From the NCBI GenBank assembly GCA_020634415.1, contig JACKBT010000003.1, positions 62,001-126,000 of the forward strand: a DNA stretch of 64,000 nucleotides, written 5' to 3'. The stretch is from Ardenticatenaceae bacterium. Its GTDB lineage: Bacteria > Chloroflexota > Anaerolineae > Promineifilales > Promineifilaceae. Within the stretch, counting starts at the first letter, position 1, and each line of letters starts with the position of its first letter. A model generated the notes under the pieces. It worked only from the letters and a program-made list of their open reading frames with translations. It was not told where the DNA came from and searched no databases. A program made the position numbers and the translations under genes. Below, piece by piece: positions 16,307-25,123 of the stretch.

Positions 16307-17599
16307 ATGAACCACGTCACTGGCCTGCGCTGCGTCATTTGCGGCCAACGATACCAGCCAACTGAAGTCAGTTATGTTTGCCCCCAGCATGGCAATGAGG
16401 GCATTTTAGATGTTGAGTATGATTATGATCTGATTCGGCAGCAGCTTGAAAGCACGCCGCCGACGGATTCACTACATCAGCGGGGAATGTTTGCCTATCG
16501 GCCGTTTCTGCCCCTGCAACCCCACACGCCCCAACTGCCCCTGTTCATTGGCGCGACCCCAGTGTATGATGCGCCTCGTTTGGCCGCCGCCTGCCACATT
16601 GCCCAGGTGTGGGTAAAAGACGACGGCCGCAATCCCACCGCCTCCTTCAAAGACCGGGCCAGCGCCATTGCCGTCATGAAAGCCCGCGAATTAGGCGCAG
16701 AAATTGTAACCACCGCCAGCACAGGCAACGCCGCTGCCGCCCTGGCGGGCTGCGCCGCCAGCGTCGGCCAAAAGACCGTCATCTTCGTGCCAGCCGCCGC
16801 CCCACCCGCCAAAATCGCCCAACTGCTGGCCTACGGAGCCACCGTTCTGCTCGTCGAAGGCACCTATGACGATGCCTTTGAGCTGTGCCTGGAAGCGACG
16901 GATGCCTTCGGCTGGTACTGCCGCAACACGGCCTACAATCCTTACATGGCCGAGGGCAAGAAGACGGTGGTGTATGAGTTGTATGATCAATTGGAGACTG
17001 GAGACTGGAGACTAGAGATTGGTTCAGTCTCCAGTCTCCAGTCTCCAGTCTCCCACATCTTCGTCTCTGTTGGTGATGGCTGCATTATTAGCGGTGTGTA
17101 TAAAGGGTTGCGGGATTTAGTGGGCATCGGCCGTTTGCCGCAAATGCCGCAAATCATGGGTGTGCAGGCAGCAGGGTCAGCCTTTTTGTATGATGCCTGG
17201 ATGAATGATGAGGATGTGTTGACGAAACGGCCGATCGCCACCAACACCCTCGCCGACAGCATCAGCGCCGGGCTGCCCCGCGACCGCATCAAAGCGATGG
17301 CCGCCGTGCGTGGCAGCAGCGGGGCCTTCATCAAAGTGAGTGATGAGGAGATTTTGGCAGCGATTCCGGCTTTAGCCCAGGGCTGCGGCGTTTTTGCCGA
17401 GCCAGCCGCCGCTGCCGCTTATGCCGGTCTACAAAAAGCCGCCCGCGACGGCCTGCTGCCCCCCGATGCCCGCGTCGCCTTGCTGATTACGGGCAATGGC
17501 TTGAAAGATGTGGGAGCGGCGATGAAGGCCACGGGAACGGCCGTTACTATTCCGCCCAAACTGTCACTTGTAAAGAAAGCCTTAGCAAAGATAGAGTAA
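16307..17599 (+). CDS. thrC: Threonine synthase with in-frame repeat insertion
   Basis: A 430-residue PLP enzyme converting O-phospho-L-homoserine to threonine. The N-terminus has a zinc-ribbon-like pair (CVICGQRY...CPQHG), common in this class. The PLP lysine is in NPTASFKDRAS, followed by TASTGNAAAALAG, and the C-terminal half has VGDGCIISGVYKG and LITGNGLKD. Between VVYELYDQ and HIFVSVGDG lies an extra stretch of about 20 residues (LETGDWRLEIGSVSSLQSPVS) encoded by a heptad-repeat hairpin at 16990-17054. The frame is kept, so the enzyme is probably functional with a surface loop. The start at 16307 follows AAAGGA. It ends next to a TAATTGGG repeat. Confidence 0.88.
   Translation: MNHVTGLRCVICGQRYQPTEVSYVCPQHGNEGILDVEYDYDLIRQQLESTPPTDSLHQRGMFAYRPFLPLQPHTPQLPLFIGATPVYDAPRLAAACHIAQVWVKDDGRNPTASFKDRASAIAVMKARELGAEIVTTASTGNAAAALAGCAASVGQKTVIFVPAAAPPAKIAQLLAYGATVLLVEGTYDDAFELCLEATDAFGWYCRNTAYNPYMAEGKKTVVYELYDQLETGDWRLEIGSVSSLQSPVSHIFVSVGDGCIISGVYKGLRDLVGIGRLPQMPQIMGVQAAGSAFLYDAWMNDEDVLTKRPIATNTLADSISAGLPRDRIKAMAAVRGSSGAFIKVSDEEILAAIPALAQGCGVFAEPAAAAAYAGLQKAARDGLLPPDARVALLITGNGLKDVGAAMKATGTAVTIPPKLSLVKKALAKIE
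16990..17054. repeat. Heptad hairpin inserted in frame in thrC, copy 3
   Basis: The left arm is a run of GGAGACT units and the right arm a run of AGTCTCC units, giving a stem of more than 25 bp inside the threonine synthase gene. It is the same family as the intergenic copies. Confidence 0.85.
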
Positions 17600-17672
17600 T
17601 TGAGTAATTAAGTAATTGGGTAATTGCCAACCACCCAATTACCCCATTACCCAATTACCCCATTACCCAATT
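17598..17672. repeat. TAATTGGG/CCCAATTA microrepeat hairpin
   Basis: Several AGTAATTGGGTAATTG units face repeated CCCAATTACCCCATTA units, filling the gap between thrC and the glycosyltransferase start. The last unit abuts the ATG, so no Shine-Dalgarno is present. Confidence 0.8.
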
Positions 17673-18617
17673 ATGAAACCAACTATCTCAATCGTAGCCC
17701 CTGTGTATAACGAAGAAGAAGTGTTGCCCGAACTGCATCGGCGGGTTGCAGCCGTCATGGCCGACCTGGGCGAACCCTGGGAACTGATTCTGGTCAACGA
17801 CGGCAGCCGCGACAGCTCCGCCGAAGTCATTGCCCGGCTAAACGCGCAAGACCCGCACGTAAAAGGCATCAGCTTTTCGCGCAACTTCGGCTTCCAGATC
17901 GCCGTCACCGCGGGCCTGGATCATGCTCAGGGCGATGCCGTCATCCTGACCGATGCCGATTTGCAAGACCCACCCGAACTGTATCCCGAAATGATCGCCA
18001 AATGGCGCGAGGGCTACGACGTGGTGTATGGCGTGCGCACCAGCCGTGAAGGCGAAACCTGGTTCAAAGAGTTCACCGCCAAAATGTTCTACCGCCTCAT
18101 CCACCGCATCACCAGCATAGACATTCCCCTGGACACCGGCGATTTTCGTCTGATGGATCGGCGGGTGGTGGAAGCGATTAAGCGCATGAAGGAGAGCAAC
18201 CGCTTTTTGCGCGGCATGGTTCCCTGGGTGGGGTATAAGCAGACGGGGGTGCAGTATAAACGGGCGCCGCGCTACGCGGGTGAGCCGTTTTTCAAAGGCA
18301 TTCGGCAGATGGGGCCTTTTGCGGTGGATGCCATTACCAGCTTTTCCTATTTTCCGCTGCAATTAGCCACGTATCTGGGCTTTTTGATGGCCGTTATCAG
18401 TGCCATTGCCATTGTGGTTGTCATTTATTTGCGCCTGTTTACCGCCTCTACACCGCTGCTGGGCCAGGCGACGACGCTGGTGGCGGTGTTGTTTTTGGGG
18501 GCGGTGCAGTTGATTAGTCTGGGGATTATTGGTGAGTATTTGGGGCGGATTTATGATGAGGTGAAGGGACGGCCGTTATACTTGATAGACAAAAAGTGGG
18601 GGTTAGGGGAAGAGTAA
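17673..18617 (+). CDS. GT2 glycosyltransferase, polyprenyl-phosphate sugar transferase type
   Basis: A 314-residue protein with an N-terminal GT-A domain ([57 protein letters not shown] with the metal-binding DxD) and two C-terminal membrane helices (about 225-300). This is the layout of GtrB/DPM1-like enzymes, which transfer glucose, mannose or related sugars from a nucleotide to undecaprenyl phosphate at the inner membrane face. The start at 17673 (MKPTISIV) is preferred because the longer frame upstream is repeat DNA. It may supply the GT-C membrane protein at 27349, though they are 9 kb apart. Confidence 0.85.
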   Translation: MKPTISIVAPVYNEEEVLPELHRRVAAVMADLGEPWELILVNDGSRDSSAEVIARLNAQDPHVKGISFSRNFGFQIAVTAGLDHAQGDAVILTDADLQDPPELYPEMIAKWREGYDVVYGVRTSREGETWFKEFTAKMFYRLIHRITSIDIPLDTGDFRLMDRRVVEAIKRMKESNRFLRGMVPWVGYKQTGVQYKRAPRYAGEPFFKGIRQMGPFAVDAITSFSYFPLQLATYLGFLMAVISAIAIVVVIYLRLFTASTPLLGQATTLVAVLFLGAVQLISLGIIGEYLGRIYDEVKGRPLYLIDKKWGLGEE

Positions 18618-18666
18618 CCGGTCTGCAAAGTTCCCGATCTGGGGAAACTTTGCAGACTCGCCTTTA

Positions 18667-19890
18667 TTATTCATACCGAAAACGCCACGTACCAATTGCC
18701 AGGAAGATGATGCCGTAGGCCACGAGAACAGCCACTTCGGGCAAAACGGCCGTTACCCCCAACCCCCGCGTAATAATGTCATGAAAGCCCGTCATCGCCC
18801 AATAGGTGGGGAATAACTTGCCCAGTGCCTGCATCCACGTCGGCACAATCTCCAGCGGCCACCAGGCCCCGCCCAGCGACGCAAACACCAACACCACCAC
18901 TGTATTGAGCGAATTGGCCTGCGCGGGTGTGCGCGTCAGGGCCGCCATCATCATGCCCAGGCTGGTAGTAGCCAGAGCAAAGGCCAAAATCATCAACACC
19001 AGCGCCGCTGGCGACTGGCCCCAGGGCACTGAAAACAGCAGAATACCGGCGACAATCAAAATGATGATTTGCAGCAGGCCCGTAATGAAAACGCCCGATA
19101 ATTTGCCACTCAACACGGTCACTTTGCGGATGGGCATTACCAACAAACGGCGCAGAGTGCCTTCTTGCCGCTCTTGAATGAGGGTGATGGCCCCGCCCAA
19201 CATGGTGAACATGGCAAACATGACCATCATACCCGGTGAGGATTGGTTGATGCCGACGGGGATTTGGTTATCGGCCGTGGCCAACTCTGTTTCCTCTTGA
19301 GTCACCACCGTAACTGGCGGCTGCTGCCAGGCATTCTCAGCGCGGGCCATACTTTCATCAAAAAAGAGCCGTTGATCCACGCCAGCGTCAAACAAGCCTA
19401 AGGTGGCGGCCACCTGGGTGGCCTGTTCGGCGGCGATTAACGAAGCTTGCATCTGGCCCATAACGGCCATCACTGCCTGCTCTACTGGCTGAGAGGCGGT
19501 TACTTGATCGGCGTTGGTGTAAAAGTCAAGGGTGACATCATCACCCGCCAGCAGTGATTGGCTGAAACTGGCGGGAATGGTGAGGGCAGCGACGACATCT
19601 TCATCGGCAACGGCCGTTATCCCCGCCTCCCGCGTCCCCACCTGCACCGCCAAAGCCGGGTCAGCCGCCAATCTTGCCACAAAATCGGCGGCTAATTCCG
19701 CCTCATCTTCCACAGCAACGGCCAGCGGCCAGCCAGTAAACGCCTCATCACTGGGGGCAAAGCCGCCCGTAGCCACACCCGTCATAGCTGTAAACACCAG
19801 CGGCATCACCAATTGAAAGATAAGCGCCGCACGGCTGCTGTAGGTGGTACGCAAATATAAAGCAGCTATATCTACAATATTTCGGAACAT
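18667..19890 (-). CDS. ABC-2 type transporter permease, second subunit
   Basis: A 407-residue permease with one N-terminal membrane helix, a large extracytoplasmic domain (about 45-230) and five C-terminal helices, the usual ABC-2/YhgE-like export layout. The block GGAITLIQERQEGTLRRLLVMPI is the classic ABC-2 cytoplasmic motif. Its ATG lies 2 nt after the stop of the upstream permease, so the two are translated together and probably form a heterodimer with the ATPase at 21169. The substrate (drug, lipid or polymer) is not predictable. An upstream in-frame ATG at 19923 lies inside the neighbour and is less likely. Confidence 0.85.
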   Translation of the reverse strand: MFRNIVDIAALYLRTTYSSRAALIFQLVMPLVFTAMTGVATGGFAPSDEAFTGWPLAVAVEDEAELAADFVARLAADPALAVQVGTREAGITAVADEDVVAALTIPASFSQSLLAGDDVTLDFYTNADQVTASQPVEQAVMAVMGQMQASLIAAEQATQVAATLGLFDAGVDQRLFFDESMARAENAWQQPPVTVVTQEETELATADNQIPVGINQSSPGMMVMFAMFTMLGGAITLIQERQEGTLRRLLVMPIRKVTVLSGKLSGVFITGLLQIIILIVAGILLFSVPWGQSPAALVLMILAFALATTSLGMMMAALTRTPAQANSLNTVVVLVFASLGGAWWPLEIVPTWMQALGKLFPTYWAMTGFHDIITRGLGVTAVLPEVAVLVAYGIIFLAIGTWRFRYE

Positions 19891-19892
19891 AG

Positions 19893-21143
19893 TTATCTCG
19901 CAATCCGGCGTTGGAATTGCCATAATCCCAGCGCGAAGAATACGGCCGTTATCGCCAACAACACCCCAATCTCCGGCAGCACATCCACCAAATCCAATTG
20001 AAACAGGGTCAAATCAGCAAAGCCATCAATACTCCAACGATTCACCGTAAAGCGGCTCAACACATTGAGCCAGTCGGGGAAATTAAAGGGCGACGTGAAA
20101 TTGCCCCCCAACGCCCCCGAAACAAGCGCCACCACCGAGCCAAAAATATTGGCCTGGTTGGCATCACGGGCAAACGCCGCCAAAAACGCCCCCAAACTGG
20201 TAAACGCACTCACCGTCGTCACCGTCAGCAAAACCAAACCAACCAGGGAATGGCCCCAATTGACGTTAAAGAGCAGGCGCGAGGCCACCACATACACCGT
20301 AAACTGCACCAGCCCCGTCAAAAACACGCCCAAGATTTTGCCCAACAAAATCTGGCTGTGGCTGGTGGGCGTACTGATTAACCGGTCGAGTGTGCCTTCT
20401 CGATCTTCTTCCAAAATGGAGCGTGTGCCGTCCATCATGGCAAAAACCAGGAAGAAGATGCCCATACTGGGCACAAAAAAAGCAAAGGGGTTCACGTTGT
20501 TGGCTTCGCCCAGCACCTGCCGATTCAGGCTCAGGCGATCTCCGGCAGCCTGTTCGGCTTGCAGTTCGGCGGCAATAACCGTGCCTAAATTAGCCATCGC
20601 CGGGCCGAGGGTGGCAGCGTATTCCTGGCTGAGATATTCGGCCGTTATCTGCGCACTGATGCGGCGGCTGACAAATTCGTTGACGATTTGGGTGACGACG
20701 GCGCGGATGATGTTGGGGGTGATGGTAGCGGCGGGATCGGTGTAGAGGCGAACGGCCGTACTGCCCACTTCAGCCGTCTGGCTCTGTACCCGCTCGCTAA
20801 AATCGGCGGGAATGTACACCACCGCCCGCGAATCGCCAGCCTGCACAATGGCTCGAGCCTCGCCCAAATTGTCCATTTCGGTTGGTTCGAGCAGGTCAAC
20901 CAGTTCGGGAATATCGGCCGTTAGCAGATTGGTAAACGTTTGGCCCAACTCGCCCTCATCCTCATTCACAATAATCAGCGGGATGTCGGCCAGCGGTGCA
21001 TCATTACCGCCAGAGACAAAGCCACCAAAGGCCGAGCCAATGATGGCGGACAGCAGCAGGGGCGCAATAATCATCAAAATGACTGCGTTGCGATCCCGAA
21101 AGCGAATCTGCGTGTCTTTCCAAGCAATTGTCCAGATTTTCAT
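19893..21143 (-). CDS. ABC-2 type transporter permease, first subunit
   Basis: A 416-residue ABC-2 permease paralogous to its downstream neighbour: N-terminal membrane helix after MKIWTIAWKDTQIRFRDRNA, external domain, then GTRSILEEDREGTLDRLISTPTS and five membrane helices, ending LGLWQFQRRIAR. Together with the ATPase immediately upstream (25-nt gap) and the second permease downstream it makes a complete three-gene exporter operon. Such systems commonly export antibiotics, sodium or lipids. The ORF is rich in ACGGCCGT-type octamers, like the resident genome. Confidence 0.85.
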   Translation of the reverse strand: MKIWTIAWKDTQIRFRDRNAVILMIIAPLLLSAIIGSAFGGFVSGGNDAPLADIPLIIVNEDEGELGQTFTNLLTADIPELVDLLEPTEMDNLGEARAIVQAGDSRAVVYIPADFSERVQSQTAEVGSTAVRLYTDPAATITPNIIRAVVTQIVNEFVSRRISAQITAEYLSQEYAATLGPAMANLGTVIAAELQAEQAAGDRLSLNRQVLGEANNVNPFAFFVPSMGIFFLVFAMMDGTRSILEEDREGTLDRLISTPTSHSQILLGKILGVFLTGLVQFTVYVVASRLLFNVNWGHSLVGLVLLTVTTVSAFTSLGAFLAAFARDANQANIFGSVVALVSGALGGNFTSPFNFPDWLNVLSRFTVNRWSIDGFADLTLFQLDLVDVLPEIGVLLAITAVFFALGLWQFQRRIAR

Positions 21144-21168
21144 AATCTTCTCTTGGTGCGTGGCACTG

Positions 21169-22125
21169 CTAATCGCGCAAGGCCCGCCCCGTTAAATGGA
21201 GAAAAACGGCTTCCAAGTTTGGCTCTTCAACAGCCAGTTGGCGAATGTGATGGCCGGAACCGGCTACCTGTTTGATGATTTCGGGTAAAACGGTGTTGGC
21301 GTTTTGGGCTTGCAGCACCACATCCTGGCCTTCGCCGAAGGCACGGTGAATGCCGGGTAATTGGGTGAGATTGGTGGCGAGACGGCCGTTTTCGTCCGCA
21401 CCACTGTCCACCTGCAACCGAATCGTGTCATACTGCCCCACCATCTGCGTCAGCTCATCCAGCGTGCCGACGGCTATCAACTCCCCATGATCAATAATGC
21501 CGATACGGTCGCTTAACTCCTGGGCCTCTTCCATGTAATGGGTGGTGTAAATCACCGTCAGCCCTTTCTCGTTTAGCTCCTGCACCGTGTCCAAAATGCG
21601 GCGGCGGCTCTGCGGGTCAATGCCCACCGTCGGCTCATCCATATACAGCACTTGCGGATCGTGCAGCAGGCCGACGGCGATGTTGATGCGCCGCTTCATG
21701 CCGCCAGAATAGGTGGCTATTTTTTCGTCGGCGCGGTCACTAAGGCCGGCGATTTCCAGGACAACGGCCGTTCGCTCTGCCAACTTTTCGCCACGCAGCC
21801 CATACATCTTGCCCCAAAAGCGCAAATTCTCACGGGCGCTAATCGTTTCGTACAGGGCAATCTCTTGGGGCACGACGCCGATGATTTGCTTGACGGCCTG
21901 TGCTTCTTGGGTGACGGAACGGCCGTCAATCCTCGCCTCGCCGCCGGTGGGCGAGAGCAGGCAGCTAAGCATGGAAATCGTGGTCGTCTTGCCCGCCCCG
22001 TTGGGGCCAAGCAGGCTAAAAATCTCGCCGCGATTGATGTGGAAGGAAATGCCTTTCACGGCCTCAACGCCATCTGGCGGATTGTACTGTTTGCGCAAAT
22101 TTTGCACGTCAACAATGGATGTCAT
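21169..22125 (-). CDS. ABC transporter ATP-binding protein
   Basis: A 318-residue ATPase with Walker [13 protein letters not shown] (about residue 40), Q-loop, signature [16 protein letters not shown], Walker [13 protein letters not shown] and the switch His in [12 protein letters not shown]. The last 90 residues form the extension usual in drug- and lipid-exporting (CcmA/DrrA-like) ATPases. It is the first gene of a three-gene operon with two ABC-2 permeases. AGGAGATAGTC precedes the ATG at 22125. The palindrome GTCATATGAC lies about 140 bp upstream. Confidence 0.92.
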   Translation of the reverse strand: MTSIVDVQNLRKQYNPPDGVEAVKGISFHINRGEIFSLLGPNGAGKTTTISMLSCLLSPTGGEARIDGRSVTQEAQAVKQIIGVVPQEIALYETISARENLRFWGKMYGLRGEKLAERTAVVLEIAGLSDRADEKIATYSGGMKRRINIAVGLLHDPQVLYMDEPTVGIDPQSRRRILDTVQELNEKGLTVIYTTHYMEEAQELSDRIGIIDHGELIAVGTLDELTQMVGQYDTIRLQVDSGADENGRLATNLTQLPGIHRAFGEGQDVVLQAQNANTVLPEIIKQVAGSGHHIRQLAVEEPNLEAVFLHLTGRALRD

Positions 22126-22254
22126 GACTATCTCCTGTAAGAATAAGCTGTGAGGGAATGTGAGCGGTGAAGACTAACTCATTTACGGGTTAGAGGGTGC
22201 TTAGTTGTATAGGGGGATTGTAGCGGAGGAACGGCCGTTTATCATCTACCCAAA

Positions 22255-22275
22255 GTCATATAGCAGTCATATGAC
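22255..22275. promoter_or_regulatory. GTCATAT direct/inverted repeat upstream of the ABC operon
   Basis: GTCATAT occurs twice within 20 bp, the second as part of the palindrome GTCATATGAC. It could be a repressor operator for the ABC operon or for the regulator gene now cut off by the insertion sequence. Only the sequence supports it. Confidence 0.3.
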
Positions 22276-22303
22276 CCATTTTAGCAATTTATCGCTATGA
22301 TAC

Positions 22304-24238
22304 TCAACGTTCGCTCAAATTGAGCGGTAAATAGTAAAATTGGCGGCATGGACACACCAGAAGTAACAATCAGTGTAGAACGACTGGATGACATGCCGCT
22401 CCTTTTCGGATTTATGGAAAAAATGGGCATTCAAACAGCCATAGATACCGTCATCAAGCCGCATGGCAATTGGCAAGGATTGAGTATGGGCTGGGTGGTA
22501 ACCATCTGGCTCATCCATATTGCTTCGGTCTATAACCATCGGATGGATCGGGTGCAAGCGTGGGTAGCCACCCATCTCGCCTCTTTGAGACAGTTGACGG
22601 GGCAAGATGTAACCGAACTGGATTTCACCGATGACCGGCTGGCTGTTTGCCTGCGCGAACTACATAAGGCCAGCCATTGGCAGGGGATTGAAGCGCTCTT
22701 GGGGAATCGGCTGCTGCGGGTGTATAAGTTGCGGGCTGAAACGGTGCGCCTGGATGCCACTGTGGGCGGGGTGTACCATGACCCAGACCATCATGTCTTA
22801 TTTCAGGTGGGCAAGAACAAACAAGGTGGATATGAGACCCAATTCAAACTGATGTTGGCCAGCCTGGATCCTTTAGGGTTGTTATTAGCCCTTGATGTGG
22901 CTGCCGGTAATCGCGCCGATGACCCGATGTATCTCCCTTGTTATCAGCGGGTGAAAGCGATGTTGGCCAGGGATGAGTTGCTCATTGTTGGCGACAGCAA
23001 AATGAGCGCCATCCAGAGCCGCACGGCCATTGCCGCCGGTAACGATTACTACCTGACCCCGCTGCCTGATGCAAAGAGTGAGCCCGAATTGCTAGACCAA
23101 TTGCTGGCCGAGTTTCAGGCCGGTGAGGAGGAGTTAACCGCCGTCTTTCTACCCCAGGACCTACCGGAGGCTGGCCGCGAACCAGACCCGGCTTTGGCCA
23201 TTGCCCAAGGATTCGAGGTGAGCCGCAAACAGACAAGACGAGTGGTGGGGAAAAAGGTCAGTTGGACGGAACGCTGTTTGCTGGTGCGTTCTTGCAGCTA
23301 CCAGCAGACGATGCAGGCTGGTTTAGAACGACGCTTGGCCAAAGCCGAAGCCGCCTGGCACCAATTGACCCAGGCTCCAGGGCGAGGCAAACGTCAAATC
23401 AGCGATGAAGCCAGCCTGCAAGCAGCCATCGCCCAGATTGAGAAAAAGTACAAAGTGGCTGGCCTGTTCCACCTGTCTTATACCCAGGAAGTGACCGAGC
23501 GCCAAGTGCGCGGCTACAAGGGTCAGCCAGGTCGTATAGAGCGTGACGTTCGCTTTCAACTTCAGGTTGAACGGAATGAGAAAGCGATTGCGTGGGCCAT
23601 GTTCAAAGCCGGTTGGCGCATTTACCTTAGCAACGCTCCACAAGAACGATTGTCGCTCACCGAAGCTGTCTTAGCCTATCGAGACCAGTACATCGAAGAG
23701 AACATCTTCCGCCGGCTCAAGGGCAAGATGCTTTCTATCACCCCGCTCTACGTCCAGCGGGACGACCACGCCCAGGGGCTGTTTCATCTGCTTTCCCTGG
23801 CAGCACGCCTGCTGGCTTTGGGCGATTACACCGCCCGCCAGGCGCTGGCTGAAAACAAAGAGGAACTCGCCGGTATTTATCCCGGTAATCCCAAACGCGC
23901 CACAGCCCGACCGACCATGGAGCGCATGTTGGAGGTCTTTGATAACATCCATCTCACTGTTATCTACCTGGCCGAACAGACGATTTGCCAGGCGACGCCC
24001 TTGACGGCTGTTCAGGAACGCATCTTGTCCTTACTGGGCCTGCCCACCTCCTTATACACCGACTGGACGACAATTGCCTAAGCTCTTGCCCAGGGTGAAG
24101 TGCGTCTGTTGACGGTATTCGATTGGTAACGTGCTCTTTTTCTTGGTTACATCCTTTGGTGAGTGGACGGCTTGTTTCGCTTTCCTGACTATGTAACCTC
24201 AATTTGGCTTTTGCTCTCTCATTTGAGCGAACGCCCTG
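22304..24238 (+). mobile_element. IS1634-type (IS4 superfamily) insertion sequence
   Basis: About 1.93 kb, ended by the 13-bp perfect inverted repeats CGTTCGCTCAAAT (22308-22320) and ATTTGAGCGAACG (24221-24233). ATGATAC stands just outside both ends (22297-22303 and 24239-24245), a candidate 7-bp target duplication. The interior codes for one intact transposase. No ACGGCCGT octamer occurs inside, unlike the resident DNA. The element separates the ABC operon from the AraC gene. Confidence 0.85.
22348..24081 (+). CDS. IS1634-family DDE transposase
   Basis: This 577-residue protein catalyses cut-and-paste movement of its element. The acidic triad is visible: D136 in RLDATVGG, D216 in IVGDSKMSA, and the C-terminal YIEENIFRRLKG (E450 or E451), which matches the Y-x2-E-x6-K pattern of IS4-type transposases. 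The length fits the IS1634 group (500-600 residues). The frame is complete, so the element may be active. Codon usage is less C/G-polarised than in neighbouring genes. Confidence 0.9.
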   Translation: MDTPEVTISVERLDDMPLLFGFMEKMGIQTAIDTVIKPHGNWQGLSMGWVVTIWLIHIASVYNHRMDRVQAWVATHLASLRQLTGQDVTELDFTDDRLAVCLRELHKASHWQGIEALLGNRLLRVYKLRAETVRLDATVGGVYHDPDHHVLFQVGKNKQGGYETQFKLMLASLDPLGLLLALDVAAGNRADDPMYLPCYQRVKAMLARDELLIVGDSKMSAIQSRTAIAAGNDYYLTPLPDAKSEPELLDQLLAEFQAGEEELTAVFLPQDLPEAGREPDPALAIAQGFEVSRKQTRRVVGKKVSWTERCLLVRSCSYQQTMQAGLERRLAKAEAAWHQLTQAPGRGKRQISDEASLQAAIAQIEKKYKVAGLFHLSYTQEVTERQVRGYKGQPGRIERDVRFQLQVERNEKAIAWAMFKAGWRIYLSNAPQERLSLTEAVLAYRDQYIEENIFRRLKGKMLSITPLYVQRDDHAQGLFHLLSLAARLLALGDYTARQALAENKEELAGIYPGNPKRATARPTMERMLEVFDNIHLTVIYLAEQTICQATPLTAVQERILSLLGLPTSLYTDWTTIA

Positions 24239-24277
24239 ATGATACGATTGGAATAGCGAACAAGCGTTCTGCTCAGG

Positions 24278-24283
24278 TATAAT
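24278..24283 (+). promoter_or_regulatory. Candidate -10 element, AraC-type gene
   Basis: TATAAT lies 8 nt before the ATG at 24292, separated by a C-tract, without Shine-Dalgarno; this suggests a leaderless or nearly leaderless mRNA. It is 40 bp downstream of the IS end. Confidence 0.45.
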
Positions 24284-24291
24284 CCCCCCCT

Positions 24292-24687
24292 ATGGCTGAA
24301 CCGTTAGAACCGCACGACTATGGTGACTGTATCAATGACGTCAAACAGTACATCCATAATCACACCAACAAACCACTCAACCGCGAAGTATTGGCAACCA
24401 TTGCTGGCTTCTCCATCCCCCACTTCCATCGCATCTTCACCGCTGAAGTGGGCGAGAACATCGCCACTTACGTCCGCCGTGTGCGCCTGGAACGCGCCGG
24501 ACGCAAGCTGCGCATGGGGGCAGTAGACATTACCGAAGTAGCTTTGGCCGCTGGCTACGACAGTCACGCGGCCTTTAGCAAAGCCTTCAAACAGCATTTT
24601 GGCCTCACCCCCAGCGACTTTCGCCAACTAGATTGTTGGTCAGCCACCCAAATTTTACGAAAGGACAAGACAAAAGATGAAGATTAA
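24292..24687 (+). CDS. AraC-family DNA-binding protein, short
   Basis: A 131-residue protein consisting almost only of the AraC-type double helix-turn-helix (NREVLATIAGFSIPHFHRIF...VRRVRLERAGRKLR...ITEVALAAGYDSHAAFSKAF..FGLTPSDFR). Relatives often continue into a GyrI-like effector domain; here the protein ends after the HTH with a charged tail, so it may be a truncated or naturally minimal regulator. Its last 11 nt overlap the VOC gene, implying co-translation and that it may control that gene. Confidence 0.85.
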   Translation: MAEPLEPHDYGDCINDVKQYIHNHTNKPLNREVLATIAGFSIPHFHRIFTAEVGENIATYVRRVRLERAGRKLRMGAVDITEVALAAGYDSHAAFSKAFKQHFGLTPSDFRQLDCWSATQILRKDKTKDED

Positions 24688-25075
24688 ATTGACCAGCGTA
24701 TCTATAGACGATTATGACAAAGCATTGCACTTTTATACCGAAATCTTAGGCTTTGAGAAAAAGCACGACATTCCTTTGGGCAACGGAGCGCGGTGGATTA
24801 CGGTTGTCTCCCCCCAAGAACCCAACGGCACGGAACTGCTGCTGGAGCCAAACGCCGCCTACCCGGCCATGAAAGCGCTCAAAGAAGCCCTCGTTGCCGA
24901 TGGCATTCCCTTCACCGCCTTTGAGGTGGATGACATTCACGCGGAGTATGCTCGGCTGCGAGGGCTAGGGGTGACGTTTATGATGGAACCGACCAACATG
25001 GGTATGTCTACGATAGCGATATTTGATGACACTTGTGGCAATCTCATCCAGATTTACCAGATCACTGGTGCGTAA
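24677..25075 (+). CDS. VOC-family (glyoxalase/bleomycin-resistance) protein
   Basis: A 132-residue protein with the paired beta-alpha-beta-beta-beta vicinal oxygen chelate fold: KLTSVSIDDYDKALHFYTEILGF at the N-terminus, GTELLLEP mid-protein and DDTCGNLIQIYQ at the C-terminus. Metal-ligand-like residues are present only in part, so enzyme and binding-protein roles are both possible. It overlaps the AraC-type gene by 11 nt and probably forms a two-gene transcription unit with it. A short inverted GGTAGTGCG/CGCACTACC repeat follows the stop. Confidence 0.8.
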   Translation: MKIKLTSVSIDDYDKALHFYTEILGFEKKHDIPLGNGARWITVVSPQEPNGTELLLEPNAAYPAMKALKEALVADGIPFTAFEVDDIHAEYARLRGLGVTFMMEPTNMGMSTIAIFDDTCGNLIQIYQITGA

Positions 25076-25123
25076 TGACAGGTGGTAGTGCGTTACTCAA
25101 ACGCACTACCCTATTCTTGTTAC

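Noticed and set aside
16990..17054. CRISPR-like direct repeats
   Set aside because: Units are 7 nt with no spacers and an opposing arm, and no cas genes are present.
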